Shown one piece after another: positions 21,846-33,488 of a stretch of DNA of 64,000 nucleotides. The stretch is taken from the NCBI RefSeq assembly GCF_963576675.1, contig NC_088913.1:26181001-26245000 (forward strand), given 5' to 3'. Under the pieces are notes generated by a model that saw only the letters and a list, made by a program, of their open reading frames with translations, made no database searches and was not told the DNA's origin. Position numbers and translations under genes: made by a program. The stretch comes from Euphorbia lathyris (lineage: Eukaryota > Streptophyta > Magnoliopsida > Malpighiales > Euphorbiaceae). Numbering within the stretch: the first letter of the stretch is position 1; each line of letters begins with the position of its first letter.

Positions 21846-24727
21846 TATCTATTTCTTTTTCTTGTGTGACTGACTTCGCTCATGCTGAGCTCTAGCTGCT
21901 TGTGCTTTCTCCCCCGTTTTGTCAACTTCAGGGAGCTTGAATGCATCAGTTAAGACATCTCGAGTCAGTTCCTGAGACAGCTCCTTAAGCTTCTCAGCGC
22001 TTTCATTTACTCCATCAAAAATGGCAACTCCATCAGCTGAGACCTCTTCGAGTATTCGAAGATCAGCAGCACTGAGCATATTGATGTTGAACGCTTGAGC
22101 TTTGGCTTGCCAGATAAGAGCTTCAGTAAGGCCAGCAAAGACTTGGTGAAATGTCTTTAAGAGAGCTGAGTCGTAATGATGACGTTGAAGATTGTTGTGA
22201 CGAATGTGGTTGAAAGATTATTGCGCGAGAGTCAGCAACTCATTTTGTTTCATTACGTCAGTATCCATCTCTTGCTTATTCAGATTAAGCAAGCGGATAG
22301 CCTCACCAATTTGCTCTATTGAGCACTGATTATATGACACCATTTGCTCGTTGGTCTTTAGTTGCTCGGTATGAAGCTGAGCAAAAAGCATTTTGATTTC
22401 TGATGAAGTGGCATAGTCAGGATGCGCAGCTGACAAGTTCTGGACTTGTTCATGGAGAGAGTTCAGGTATTGCATGGTTGTCAGCTAGATCTCAGCCAAC
22501 TTGGCAATTGAACCCTATTTAGCTTGCTGTGCTTGGAAGGATATGACGACGTTCAGCAGATCCTTGAGTCCCTTAACTTCGTTGAGAAGATGAGTGACCT
22601 TGGAAATCTGGGTGGTCTCAATAAGTGAAGATCCAGCAGCAGGAGGAGTGGATTGTTGAAGGTCTCTGAGTAATGCTTGCACTAAGTCAATGATCTTTTT
22701 GCCGGACTCAGTGGCATTCAGATAGCTTTGGGATCCTTCATGTACATCAGTGTGACCGGTAGGAAGGGAAGTGAAAGGAGTAGCCGGTTCAGTGACTGGA
22801 ATAACATTCTCAATCTGCACTTGTGTTTTCGGATAGTTGATCGATCAGCAGCGAGTTGAGTTGGAGAAGTTGTAATACGAATACTGTTTGTGCCGACGGC
22901 AGAAGTGTGTGGAGTCAGCACCATGCTAGAGGAAATAGCATGAACAATAGATGGTTCAACCTGACTGGTTGATGTTGCGGATGCATTGGGGTCGGCATGT
23001 TCCTGCTGAGAAGAAACAGAGGCTTGTTTTTCTAATGGCGTTGAGGTAGTGGAAGTTGATTGCCGTTTGAAAAACTTGAGCTTGACGGTAGAAGGGTCCT
23101 TAGTTGTCTTTGTGAGGACAAGGTCAGGAAGAGTTGGTGGTTACACAGGAGGTTCACTGACTAGCTTCTCACTGGCTTTAATCAACTTTCCCCTTCTACG
23201 AGGTGGAGTGGCAGTATGAGCAGGTTCTCCTGAGTGAGTAGGTGAAGATACTTGTTGCTCAGTATGAGTCTGGTCAGCTTGCTCTTCATCTTGATCAACA
23301 GTATGTTGGTCAAGTACTTGCTCAACTCTCGCAGCCAACTCAGTATCGGCATGCTCATCTCCAGCAGCTAACCCAGTGTTAGCATCTTCAGCCTCATGCT
23401 CACTGGCTGTTTCCTCAGAATCCTCAGTGTCATCCTGACCGCTGGTTTCTTCCTCTTCTTCCTCGGTACTATCACCGTCAAGTTCTTCCTCAACTTGAGA
23501 GATGAAGTGGTCATCTAGTTGGACCTCATGTTCCTCGGACTCAGCAACTGTACCTTGACACTGGGTGAAGTGAGAGTCACCCGGTACAATGAAGTCGGTC
23601 GGTATGGCGTCTAGAGGAGTCAATGTAGAAGGCTTTTGCTTCTTCTGAGGTTGCTCAGTAGCTTCCTTAGTACCAGGCTCACCTTGCATGTTTCTTTTCG
23701 CAGCTGACTTACCAGCTGACTTCTGCCTCTTTGCTGGAGACTCAACATTTTGTGAAGGAGTCTCAGCAGTTTTCCTCTTTCGGGAAGCTAGGGCCTTAGT
23801 CCTGCGCCCTTTCTTTGGTTCAGTAGTGTCCTCAGCTTGGCCAGCAGCAGCAGCAACTTTACCTTTCTTCAAAGGCTGTCCAAATTTCAGTGCCCTCAGC
23901 GAGGCAGCTGTTATCTCAAATCCTCGGAAAGACTCCTCACCTTCGAGGTCAATCTTGTGGTCAATGAGGATTCTTGTTATGATGGACCCAAGCCTCATTG
24001 TACCAGTGCTGTGAAGGAACCCAGCTACGAGAAAGACCGGTATGTTGATGGGGGTGTACGTCAGCATGTGCCATATAAAGCACTGCTCGAAATTTGTTGC
24101 TGATGTAGTGCAGTTTATCTTTGGGTAGATGAAGTAGGTCAGCAAGTAGTGAGCCATCTTCTGGTGCTGACCCATTGATGAAGCTGAGACTTCTCCTGAG
24201 TGACCCTCAGGTTTGCAAAAGTTGTGTGCATAGTCAGTTTTATCCTGATCTCCTGATCTTCTCAGCCTTGCTCCCTCAGTTTTTAGCTTGAGAAGATTTC
24301 CTATGTAGAGAGGGTTGACGAAGATGGTTTTGCCTTTCACCTCAGTGCACAGGTAGTCAGTGTTGTCATTTGCAACTTTGAAGTTGTGATAAAACTGCCT
24401 AACTAGGTCAGGATAGGTTTCATCCCTAACCGAAAATAGCTCTGTCCAGCCGTTTTTTAAAATCCATTCGCAGAACGGTTGTTCGTTCTGTACGAAGTTC
24501 TCTGAGACCCATCTGGAGGGCTCAACTTTCCATTCGCGGACATTGTCGAAAACCTTAGAGTAGGTTCGAACTTTCACAGGTTTTCCTTGACCAGAGGGTT
24601 GGCCAGCATTTCCCTTGCTCGGTGAGGTTACCTTCGTAGGTTTTGGCACAGAGGTTTACCGGGAAGTGTCATCGGAGCTGGGCTTGGAGTGGCCAGCACC
24701 GGAGATATTGCATGAAACCTTAGTCAT
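21846..24727 (-). pseudogene. Copia A ORF2 (envelope-position gene), broken
   Basis: Starts at ATG 24727 and runs about 950 codons to a stop near 21846. The N-terminal third is a globular domain (about 24580-23920) with F-C-E-W-I, Y-P-D-L-V-R-Q-F-Y-H-N-F, C-F-I-W-H-M-L-T-Y and a G-F-E-I-T-A-A block, resembling plant 'putative transposon protein' domains. Then follows a Lys/Arg-rich nuclear-type segment (about 23860-23640), a long acidic E/D/Q-rich region, and C-terminal helices with coiled-coil character ending in K-K-K-K. Stops include TAA 24658 and TAA near 23139, TAG near 22512 and TAA near 22215, plus a frameshift near 22825. No membrane segment is visible. Function unknown; Copia B and C carry the same gene. 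Confidence 0.8.
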
Positions 24728-24827
24728 TTCAGAGGATGGGGAAGGTTTAGAAGGATTTTGAGAGAGAAGGAGTTCTTTGCCTTAGAATTTGTTTAAGCGT
24801 AAAGAATAAAAGATGGGAAATTACCCA

Positions 24828-24837
24828 TAATTTATAG
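24828..24837 (-). promoter_or_regulatory. TATA box upstream of Copia A ORF2
   Basis: CTATAAATTA on the minus strand about 100 bp before the ORF2 ATG, followed by the conserved leader word TTTACGCTTAAA (24803-24792). Copia B and C have the same arrangement. Confidence 0.6.
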
Positions 24838-25201
24838 ACGGAATGAGCGGTGTGGATTTAATCGAATCCATGTGTCAGTTTTGCCTTGGGATTGTGTACC
24901 GACAAAGATCCTGGCATTTATGACACATACGGTGAATACGTCATCCTAGGGCTATACGCGTGCTATCGCATTTATGCTAACGGATCTAACACTCAGCGTT
25001 TAGAATGTCAAGTGTTTGATATTCTGAGTGGTCAGTATTGCATTTACGGATGATTTTAAAGTTTAAGTTTAAACTAATTTACTCAGTGTGCAAGTTTACT
25101 CAGTATTTGATGGTCAGTCAGTTTCGATGAGTTACTCAGCAAACAATCAATCATTCAGCATAGTAATTCACTCAGCATTCATATTTATTTAGCACAGGAA
25201 T
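24838..25201 (-). other. Copia A spacer between pol and ORF2
   Basis: Non-coding. The half next to the TATA box is conserved with Copia B and C (ATTTATGACA and TCGACAAAGAT words). The half next to pol holds irregular repeats of ACTCAGYA, near 25080-25190. Confidence 0.65.
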
Positions 25202-28200
25202 TTACTGAAGAGGATTAAACATACCAATTGCTTCTCTCAGTATGCTGAACTGCTCACGGGCCAGTGGCTTCGTGAAGATATCCGTAAACTATTCATCCGT
25301 TGGGACAAAGGTCAGCTTGATCTCACCTTTGAGTACATGGTCTCTAATGAAGTGATGTCTGATGTTGACATGCTTCATTCTGCTATGTTGAATTGGGTTC
25401 TTGGAAAGATCAATTGCACTTTTGTTGTCACATTTGACTTCAATTGTCTTTGTTTGAACACCATAGTCTTCAAGCTGTTGCTTAATCCATAGGACTTCAG
25501 CAACACAATGACCAGCAGCAATGTACTCAGCTTCAGTGGTAGACAAGGCTATTGACGCCTGCTTTTTGTTGAACCAGGATACAAGACAGCTTCCTAAGAA
25601 GTGACATCCTCCAGAGGTGCTTTTTCGTTCTAGCTTATCCCGTCCATAGTCAGCGTCAGTGTATCCGATGAGTGTAAAATCATGAGTATTTGGATACCAC
25701 AGACCTGCATTCACTGAGCTTTGCAAATATCTAAGGATTCTTTTTATAGCAATGTAATGAGATTCCTTAGGGTTAGATTGATATCTAGCACAGTAGCATA
25801 CTGAAAATTGAATGTCCGGTCTACTAGCTGTTAAGTAAAGTAGAGAGCCTATCATACCTCGATATAATTTGCTGTCTACTGACTTACCATTCTCGTCACC
25901 GTAGAGGACAGTGTCAGTGCCCATAGGAGTGGATATTGGCTTGCAATTTTCCAAGTCATATTTCTTTAATATCTCCTTGGCATATTTGGCTTGACTGATG
26001 AAGATGTCATTCTTTCCTTGTTTAATTTGAAGACCGAGGAAGAAGTTGAGTTCTCCCATCATGGGCATTTCAAACTCAGTCTGCATTTGTTTGCTAAACT
26101 CCTTGCACATTGATTCGTTAGTTGCACTAAATATTATATCATCAACATAAATTTGGGCCAGCAGGGTATCTTTACCCTTTTTCTTAATGAATAAGGTTGT
26201 ATCAGCTTTACCCCTGACATAATTTCTAGTCAGCAGGAAACTGGTCAGCCTCTCATACCAAGCATGTGGTGCTTGCTTGAGGCCGTACAGAGCCTTTTTG
26301 AGTTTGTAAACATGGTTTGGGAACTTAGGGTCCTCAAAACCTGGAGGTTGATTTACATAAACCTCCTCGTTTATAACTCCATTAAGAAATGCACTTTTGA
26401 CATCCATTTGGAATAATTTAAAGTTCATGTAAGATGCATATGCACATAGAATTCTAATTGCCTCTAGCCTTGCCACTGGGGCAAAGGTCTCACCGTAGTC
26501 AATACCTTCTTGCTGACTGTAGCCCTGAGCTACAAGCCTTGCTTTGTTCCTAACTACGTTTCCTTGTTCATCCATCTTGTTCCTAAAGACCCATCTTGTT
26601 CCGATGGTATTTTGACTCTTTGGATGAGGCACTAACTCCCGTACATCGTTTCTTCTAAATTGATCGAGCTCCTCTTGCATTGCGATCATCCAGAATTCAT
26701 CGTACTCAGCTTCAGCGAAATTCTTCGGTTCTTGTACTGAGACGAAAGCAACATTGCTGAGGTACTTCCTGAGTTGATTCCTCGTCATCAGGGTATTCCC
26801 AGCAGAATCAAGGATTGCACTTTCTGAGTGCCCTCTTGGGATCCTTATCTCCTTAGGTAGATTCATGTCTTGTGCTGTTTCTGTTTCAACAATCTCTGCA
26901 GAAGTAGATGGGTCAGTAAAAGTAATCTTAGGTTCGCTCTTACTCTTGGTCAGCCTTTTGGTGAATGACTCAGTAGCTGGTTCTTGGTCAGCGGTGGTTA
27001 CTGAGTGTGGATCATCTTCGGTCAGCGGCTGGTATTTACCTGCAGGGTCAGTTTCGTCGAACTCTACATGTACTGACTCTTCTAAAACTTGAGTTCGTTT
27101 ATTAAAAACTCTGTATACTTTGTTGTTTGTTGAGTAGCCCAAAAAGATAGCCTCATCAGCTTTTGAATCAAACTTTGCTAAGCTATCTTTGGTATTTAAA
27201 ATAAAACATCTACAGCTAAAGGCACGAAAGTATCCAATATTTGGCTTTCGTCCTTTCCAAAGTTCATAGGGGGTTTTCTTGAGTATAGGTCTAACTAGAG
27301 CCCTATTAAGAATATAGCATGCTGTGTTAACAGCCTCTCCCCAAAAATACTTTGGAAGCCTATGCTCATCCAGCATTGTCCTGGCTATTTCAACCACAGT
27401 TCTATTCTTCCTTTCTACAACCCCATTTTGCTGAGGTGTTCTAGGAGCAGAAAAATTGTGATCAATGCCGCTGGCTTCACAGAATTCAACAAACTTTTGG
27501 TTTTTGAATTCTCCACCGTTGTCACTACGGATGTGAGCTAATTTTAGGTCTTTTTCATTTTCAATTTTTCTAACCAAATTTGAAAATGTCTCAAAGGTCT
27601 CATCCTTGCTGGTCAGTAAGATAACCCACGTATACCGAGAGAAGTCATCTACAATGACCAAGAAAAATCTTCTTCCACCCAGACTCAGTGGCTGGACTGG
27701 ACCAAAGAGATCCAAGTGTAGCAACTCTAACGGACGCTTAGTTGAGACAATATTTTTGCTGTGAAAAGATTGTTTGGTTTGTTTTCCAGCTTGGCAAGCG
27801 TGGCATAATTGATCTTTTTGAAATTTAAGTTCAGGCAGTCCCTCAACCAATTGCTTTCTTGCTAGTTTGGCCAGGAGGTCCATGCTTACATGACCAAGTC
27901 TCATGTGCCATAGCCAGGAATTTTCTTCCTTTGATACTAAGCACACAGTTTTTGAAAACTTTTTCTCTAAGTCTAGCATAAAGACATTATCTATCCGAGG
28001 GGCAGTTAAAATTAACTCATTAGTTTTACCCTCGTATATTTTACATCCAGTAGCCTCAAATATAACTTTTCTCCCATTGTCACATAGCTGAGCTACGCTG
28101 AGTAAGTTATATTTGAGTCCGCTGACTAGGGAGACAGATTCAATAGTAGGATTACCTCCGATGGTTCCTGACCCTACTATCTTACCCTTCTTGTTGTCTC

Positions 28201-28333
28201 CAAAACTTACGCTTCCTCCTCGTTTACGCTCAAACGTGATGAACTGAGTTTTATCACCCGTCATATGCCTTGAGCATGTGCTGTCAATATACCACATCTT
28301 TGACTTCTCGGCACATCTCAGGCTTACCTGCAT
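25202..28333 (-). pseudogene. Copia A pol: protease, integrase, RT, RNase H
   Basis: Open from ATG 28333 to a TAG at 25288, with the last 28 codons (to TAA at 25204) following in frame. Domains in order: aspartic protease-like [13 protein letters not shown] at the start (family Gly replaced); integrase HHCC finger with W-L-W-H and C-H-A-C; catalytic D (L-H-L-D-L-F-G-P), D (R-S-D-N-G-G-E-F) and E (E-R-K-N-R); reverse transcriptase with Y-V-D-D-I-I-F near 26130; RNase H with C-D-N-K-S-A-I-D near 25420. The only visible nonsense change is TAG where Copia B and C have CAG. This is the best preserved pol in the window. Confidence 0.88.
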
Positions 28334-28338
28334 TGTAA

Positions 28339-29998
28339 CTAGTTACTTTTAGGTACCCAATTCTTTTTGGGTCCTTGCTGGTTAGGTGCAACAGGTAAAG
28401 CATCATATTTTATTTTATGGCGACATACATGGACAGTATGGCCATTCTTTCCACAGAAGTCACAACTGACCTTCTATTTAGGATGTTTCACTGACTTGTT
28501 AGCACCCCAGTGCTGAGCGTGCCAGCACACCTTAGTGGTACTGAGTTCTCAGAGGAATGTTTATTTTAATTGGAACCTTTAGTTGGTTCTGGATAGTTGT
28601 GACGTCCTTTCTCAGTTTCTTTGAAACTGACTGGACTTCAGAGACATACTCATGCATGATCTTCATGTTATCATGCAGAGTTGAATTGTCCTGAAGAAGG
28701 AATCTGAGGTCACTCAGTTTGACCTCTTCCACTTCGTCACAGCGCCTGCTGAGTGCTCTAACTTTCTTATTACACTTCTTGACAAGTGTATAGAGATCAC
28801 TCAGGGCATTAACCATATCGTTTCTGAGCTGGGGAAGAGAAATTACCTCATTTGTTTGCTCCTCGTCATCTGATAGGTCAGCATGCTCAGAGACGCATGG
28901 CTCAGCAAGTTCGTCAGCCATGAAGCATATCTTTGCTGACTCGGTGGCCTCAGTTTCTGTAGATGAAGACTTATCACTGTCGCTCCAAGTAGCCACCATT
29001 GCCTTCTTCCCACTCTTCTTTTCTTTCCTCAGCGTGGGGCAGTTTGACTTAATATGGCCAGTTTGATGGCACTCAAAGCATGTAATGGGCTTTGAGCTGT
29101 CCTTTTTGTATTTGCTGTCACTTGAGTCAGCCTTATACTTATCAAACTTTCTGTAAGGCTTTTTAGAGTATTTGTCACTCTTCCTGAATAGCCTTTTCAT
29201 CTTCCTTGTGAACATAGCCATCTCCTCATCGTCAGTTGAACTCCCGTCAGTGAAGTCAGCTTTCATGACAAGGGATTTCTGCTTCTTGTCTTCAGATTTT
29301 TCCTTCACCTCAAAGTTTTTCATGGATATCTCATGGGTCAGCAATGAACCGATAAGTTCGTCATATTTGTAGGTGGTTAAATCCTGAGCTTCCTCAACTG
29401 CTGTCTTCTTTGCTTGCCAATCTTTAGGAAGACTCCTGAGTATCTTTTTGACTTGTTCCTCCTCAGTGAAGATTTTCCCAAGTCTCTTGAGCTCGTTAAT
29501 GATGTTGGTAAACCTTGCATTCATGTCTGAGATGCCTTCATCATTGTTCATCTCGAACAGCTCGTACAGTCTCATCTGCTGATTCACCTTGGACTCCTTT
29601 ACTTTATTAGTTCCCTCGTAGGTGACTTCCAGCTTTTTCCAGATCTCTTGTGCCGACTCACAACCTGAGATTTTGTTATATTCTGCAGCATCGAGCGCAC
29701 GGTGAAGCATATTGATAGCCGAAGCGTGATTTTGAAGCTTCTTAAGATCATCCTCTGTCCATTTGGCCTCAGCTTTTACAACTGTTTGGCCAGCCACAAC
29801 CTCGACAGGTACAAATTTTCCTTGGGCTATAGATAGCCAGGCACTCATGTTTGTAGCCTGAATGAAGTTTTTCATCCTATTCTTCCAAAAGGTATAATTT
29901 GACCCGAAGAATAAGGGAGGCCTAGTAATGGACAGCCCCTCAGGCAGTATTTGAGTTGTTTGGTTTCCAGGGAGAAACCGAGTGCTGTTTTCACCCAT
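28339..29998 (-). pseudogene. Copia A gag with zinc knuckles
   Basis: ATG at 29998 (M-G-E-N-S-T-R-F, as in Copia B). A capsid-type UBN2 region spans about 29960-29250, with W-K-N-R-M and A-W-L-S-I blocks. A basic region and a CCHC knuckle CFECHQTGHIKSNC follow near 29080, then an acidic segment and a coiled coil (about 28830-28570). The frame closes at 28532. A second knuckle CDFCGKNGHTVHVC lies at about 28470-28430 in a shifted frame, so the end is frameshifted. A TAG at 28341 lies just before pol. Confidence 0.82.
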
Positions 29999-30047
29999 GG
30001 CAGGGATCAGCTCAAGGTTGTTAGACCTTTTAAAGTGAGCTTTTAGA

Positions 30048-30059
30048 GCTCTGATACCA
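30048..30059 (-). other. Copia A primer-binding site
   Basis: TGGTATCAGAGC on the minus strand, two bases after the 5' LTR. This is the standard initiator tRNA-Met site of plant Copia elements. Confidence 0.92.
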
Positions 30060-30061
30060 CT

Positions 30062-31400
30062 TGTTGGTCCCTTGTAAGGTTGCAAATATAGTTCCAAGGG
30101 GGGGTTAGGAACTATTTAAACTTTTTCGCAGTTAGGGCAGACTTCTTTTTCTAAGGAAAAAGGTTTTAACAGCGGCGCTGAGTAAACAGCAAGATACTGG
30201 CTTAGTCAACTGGTGACTAGGTCAGTTTCTTAGCTTGAGTCAGGAGATAGCACTTAGAGTCTATTCCTGAGCTCAGACGTTCAACGCGCACAACTCAACT
30301 TTACCTCTTTACTTGGTCAGTTTTTAGTTATTTCAAGCAAGCAATATAAATAAGGAGTTAAAGGTAAGAAATACTTCACTCAGCGGATTTATCCAGGTTC
30401 GGCTTCTTCTAAGCCTACGTCCTGTCCCCGGAACACGTTCCGAGATTTTGAATCCTCTACTGAGCTCTTTAAAGGTAGAGCCTCAAACCTTTTACAATAT
30501 CAGCAACTGAGTATGACAAGAGTACCTTCCTCTATACCTCTACTCAATCCTAATCTCTTGCTGAGTACTAAAACCGAGTACTCAGCCTCTCCTTTCTATC
30601 CCTAGAAATGATAAGTGTTTTGTCCTATACAAAGATTTGCTAAGACACTTTAGACGATTGAAACAATCACTCTAGACTTTTACACAGATATAAGAATTGT
30701 AGTGTAAGATTTTGCTTTGCTTCTTGCTTGCAGAACTTGTGTAGAAATTTGGTCAGCGTAACTGCTTGATCAAGTTCTGTGTTGAGTGAAGCTTCTGATG
30801 GCCCTATTTATAGAGACATCTGGGCATCGGTCATTTCGAATTTCGAAATAACCGATGGAGGGAAACGGCTATATGTCGTTGTCATCCTGACTTGCTCAGA
30901 GCTCTCGGCCAATCAGAATTGTGTATCTTCTATCCTCGGTCAGCTCAGCAGACTGTTTCTCCTTTTATTGGAAAGTCAACTGGACAGCATACTGTGTCGT
31001 CTGAACTTTGCCAAAAAAGGGGAAATACTTTGTCTGGAAGTTTTGCTTCGCCAGCTTCTGTCTTATACGCTTTGTCGAGACTACTCAGCAGCTTCATCTT
31101 GAAGTTGTTCCCGAAGGTCTTCTAGATCCTTCCTTTTGCTGAGTTGCGTTTTGTTCAAAACGGCAACGTCTTGACATACGCGGGCCGAGTTGTACTGAGT
31201 TGTTTGACTTGGACCTTGGCTTCCGTATTGTGCTTGGGCCTTTTAATTCTTATGTCTTATAACAGTTTTAACTCAACATTGAACAAACACATTAGTATAA
31301 TAAATCAAAGCATTTAAACTTAGTGTGTTTAGAATATGTATTTTAAATTATACTTAAACAATTTTGTCAAATCAAAATTATGTGGAAAGGTGTTTCAACA
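30062..31400 (-). repeat. Copia A 5' LTR
   Basis: Begins TGTTGAAACACC at 31400 and ends GGGACCAACA at 30062; 1339 bp. A CTATAAATAG box at 30813-30804 is the likely genomic-RNA promoter. Confidence 0.92.
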
Positions 31401-31405
31401 ACAAG

Positions 31406-31602
31406 TACTTCTGATTGCTCACTGCTTGATATGAGTGAGTAATCCATTTTGGATAGGCACGGCTAGTCCGGGCTGGTGATGTAAGTTTTATAACTCTTTC
31501 AATGAATGTTTAGTATTTTGCCAATGATGTCTTGATGAGGATCTTTACTTCTGTGCTTCGGCATATATGCATATGATAGATGAATGTTAGGACACTACTT
31601 GC
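31406..31602 (+). repeat. Athila 3' LTR, piece 2 of 3
   Basis: 197 bp of Athila LTR between the two Copia insertions, matching 5' LTR from TACTTCTGATT to ...ACTACTTGC. It is bounded by the ACAAG (31401-31405) and CTTGC (31598-31602) duplications. Confidence 0.92.
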
Positions 31603-31888
31603 TGTTGGTCCCTAGTAATTAGTTCCAAGGGGGGGATAGGAACTAATGTAACTTTTTTGCTTTTAATTATGCTGACTTAATGTTATTTTAAGAGTTTGTT
31701 AACTCAGGGTGTTGGTCAGCACGGCCGATTGATTTGTCAGACAGTTTTAGTTCTATGCTGACTAAGACTGTTTGACTTGAGAGTTGGGAATTGACTCTTG
31801 AGAGGTCAGCTTCCAACTCAGCACTCAGATTTACTCAGTTTCAGTTTTAACAATTTATATGCTGAGTAAATATTACAAGCAACACATG

Positions 31889-31937
<49 letters not shown>

Positions 31938-33070
31938 AGATAAAAAGTTTAGAAGTTACTCAGCACGACTTATCCTGGTTCGGCCTTTCTGCCTACGTCC
32001 AGTCCCCAGTTCCTCCTGGGATTTTCAATCCAATACTGAGCTCTTTCAAGGTAGAGCACAAACCCTTTACAAGGCAGTGAGTATGCAAGAGTATGTCCTC
32101 TATTTGTCTACTCAGCTCCTACTAAGTACTACAACCCAGCACTTAGATTTTTCTACCACTGAATGCTTACAACCAAGCACTCAGCATACACTCTCAATAT
32201 TACAATTGATAAACTTGTTCTTTCTCAACAGAAGAACACTTTAGATGATTACACAACAATCAATCTAGCATTTACACAAAGAATAGGAGATTTGGTGTAA
32301 GATCTTTGTATTTGAGTGCTTTTTAAGATTTCTCTCTTGGATTTTTCTTCTTTGTAATTCGGCTGTGATCCAAGGTTCTTGATTGTCCTTTTATAGATGG
32401 AAATCTATAGATGGATCATTTGAATTGTTTTAGCCGTTAACACCAAAACGGCTCTTTTAGGGAACATCTTCTGGTCAACTTCAGACTGTACAGGCCATTC
32501 CCTTTCTCTGTTTTCTTCAGGCGTCAGGCTTTGTCTTCTTGCGTCAGACTTGTCTTTTTGTGTAGTTGTCTTTTACCAATAATCCATTGACCTATGTTTC
32601 TTGGAATTAGTCTTCTGTGTATTTTCGAGGCTTCAATTATTGGTGCAGAAGATTTGCAAACTTTGTCCTTTAGTGAACGGATCCTTCATGCTATCCTGGC
32701 TGTCACTCAGCTTTATTCGTTATCTTCGAATGTTCAACTTCCATGCTGAGTTCCTTCTTAGTCAGCTCCGTTCTGTTTATACAATTCTTAAGGAGTCTTC
32801 TAAGTTAGTCAGCTTCGTTCTGGCAACTTTGAAGGAGACTTCTAATACTGAGTTCTACTCCACTCAGCTTCTATTCTTTCATGCTGAGTTTCGTTCCACT
32901 CAGCTTGGCTTATGCTGACTTTTGTCCTGTCTAACTTAGTATGTATATTTTTGCACTCAATATTGAACAAACACATTAGTACAATTAAATCAAAGCATTT
33001 AAATTTAATTGCCTCTTAATCATGAATGATTTTGTCAAATCAAAATCTTGTGGAAAGGTGTTTCAACAAA
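31603..33070 (-). repeat. Copia B 3' LTR with TA microsatellite
   Basis: 1468 bp. It contains an expanded (TA)n run at about 31894-31935, which is only a few units long in the 5' LTR. A TATAAAAGG box lies at about 32397-32388. The polypurine tract ATGGGGGAGTT abuts it at 33071-33081. Confidence 0.92.
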
Positions 33071-33488
33071 CTCCCCCATTTTGATGTTGGCAAAATACAT
33101 AATTATGGAACTCAGTTATAAGTTACCCCATGATTGATATATTTTTGAAATAACTCCCCCGTAAAGGTTGCACATATTGTCTTAACTTAATTCTAAACAT
33201 TCCAAGATTTAATTGAATTAACCTTAAGGCATTTGTGTATACTGACTTAGTTTAATGTTAGATTTTTCAAGATCTGAGCTAATTGGATTTAAGTCAGTTT
33301 TGAAGTATGTTGTTACTCAGTTTATTGCATAAGTATTTTGGTGTTAATGTATACTGAGTATGTTTTACTTCTTAATTTGTTTGTTCAATTTTATCAGCCA
33401 GATTGAGAAAATGGTACTTGTCATAGATTAAGCAAAAACATATGAAGAAAGATTCTATGCTAAGTTCTAAACATTGCCTAAGCTATAT
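33071..33488 (-). other. Copia B 3' untranslated region
   Basis: Non-coding, between the ORF2 stop and the 3' LTR, ending with the polypurine tract. Confidence 0.6.

Larger units (their letters stand above)
19967..31400 (-). mobile_element. Copia A: Maximus/SIRE-like Copia element with extra 3' gene
   Basis: Minus-strand element with 1.34-kb LTRs at 30062-31400 (5') and 19967-21303 (3'), a tRNA-iMet type primer site, gag, pol, and a third gene (ORF2) between pol and the 3' LTR. The Copia domain order is integrase, then RT, then RNase H. Flanks carry ACAAG (19962-19966, 31401-31405), inside the Athila 3' LTR. The two LTRs differ at roughly two dozen sites (about 98% identity by eye). All three genes are broken by stops. 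Confidence 0.92.

Noticed and set aside
25202..25204. SIRE1-type stop-codon readthrough from pol into ORF2
   Set aside because: The pol stop is TAA and ORF2 lies hundreds of bases downstream behind a TATA box, with stops in the spacer.
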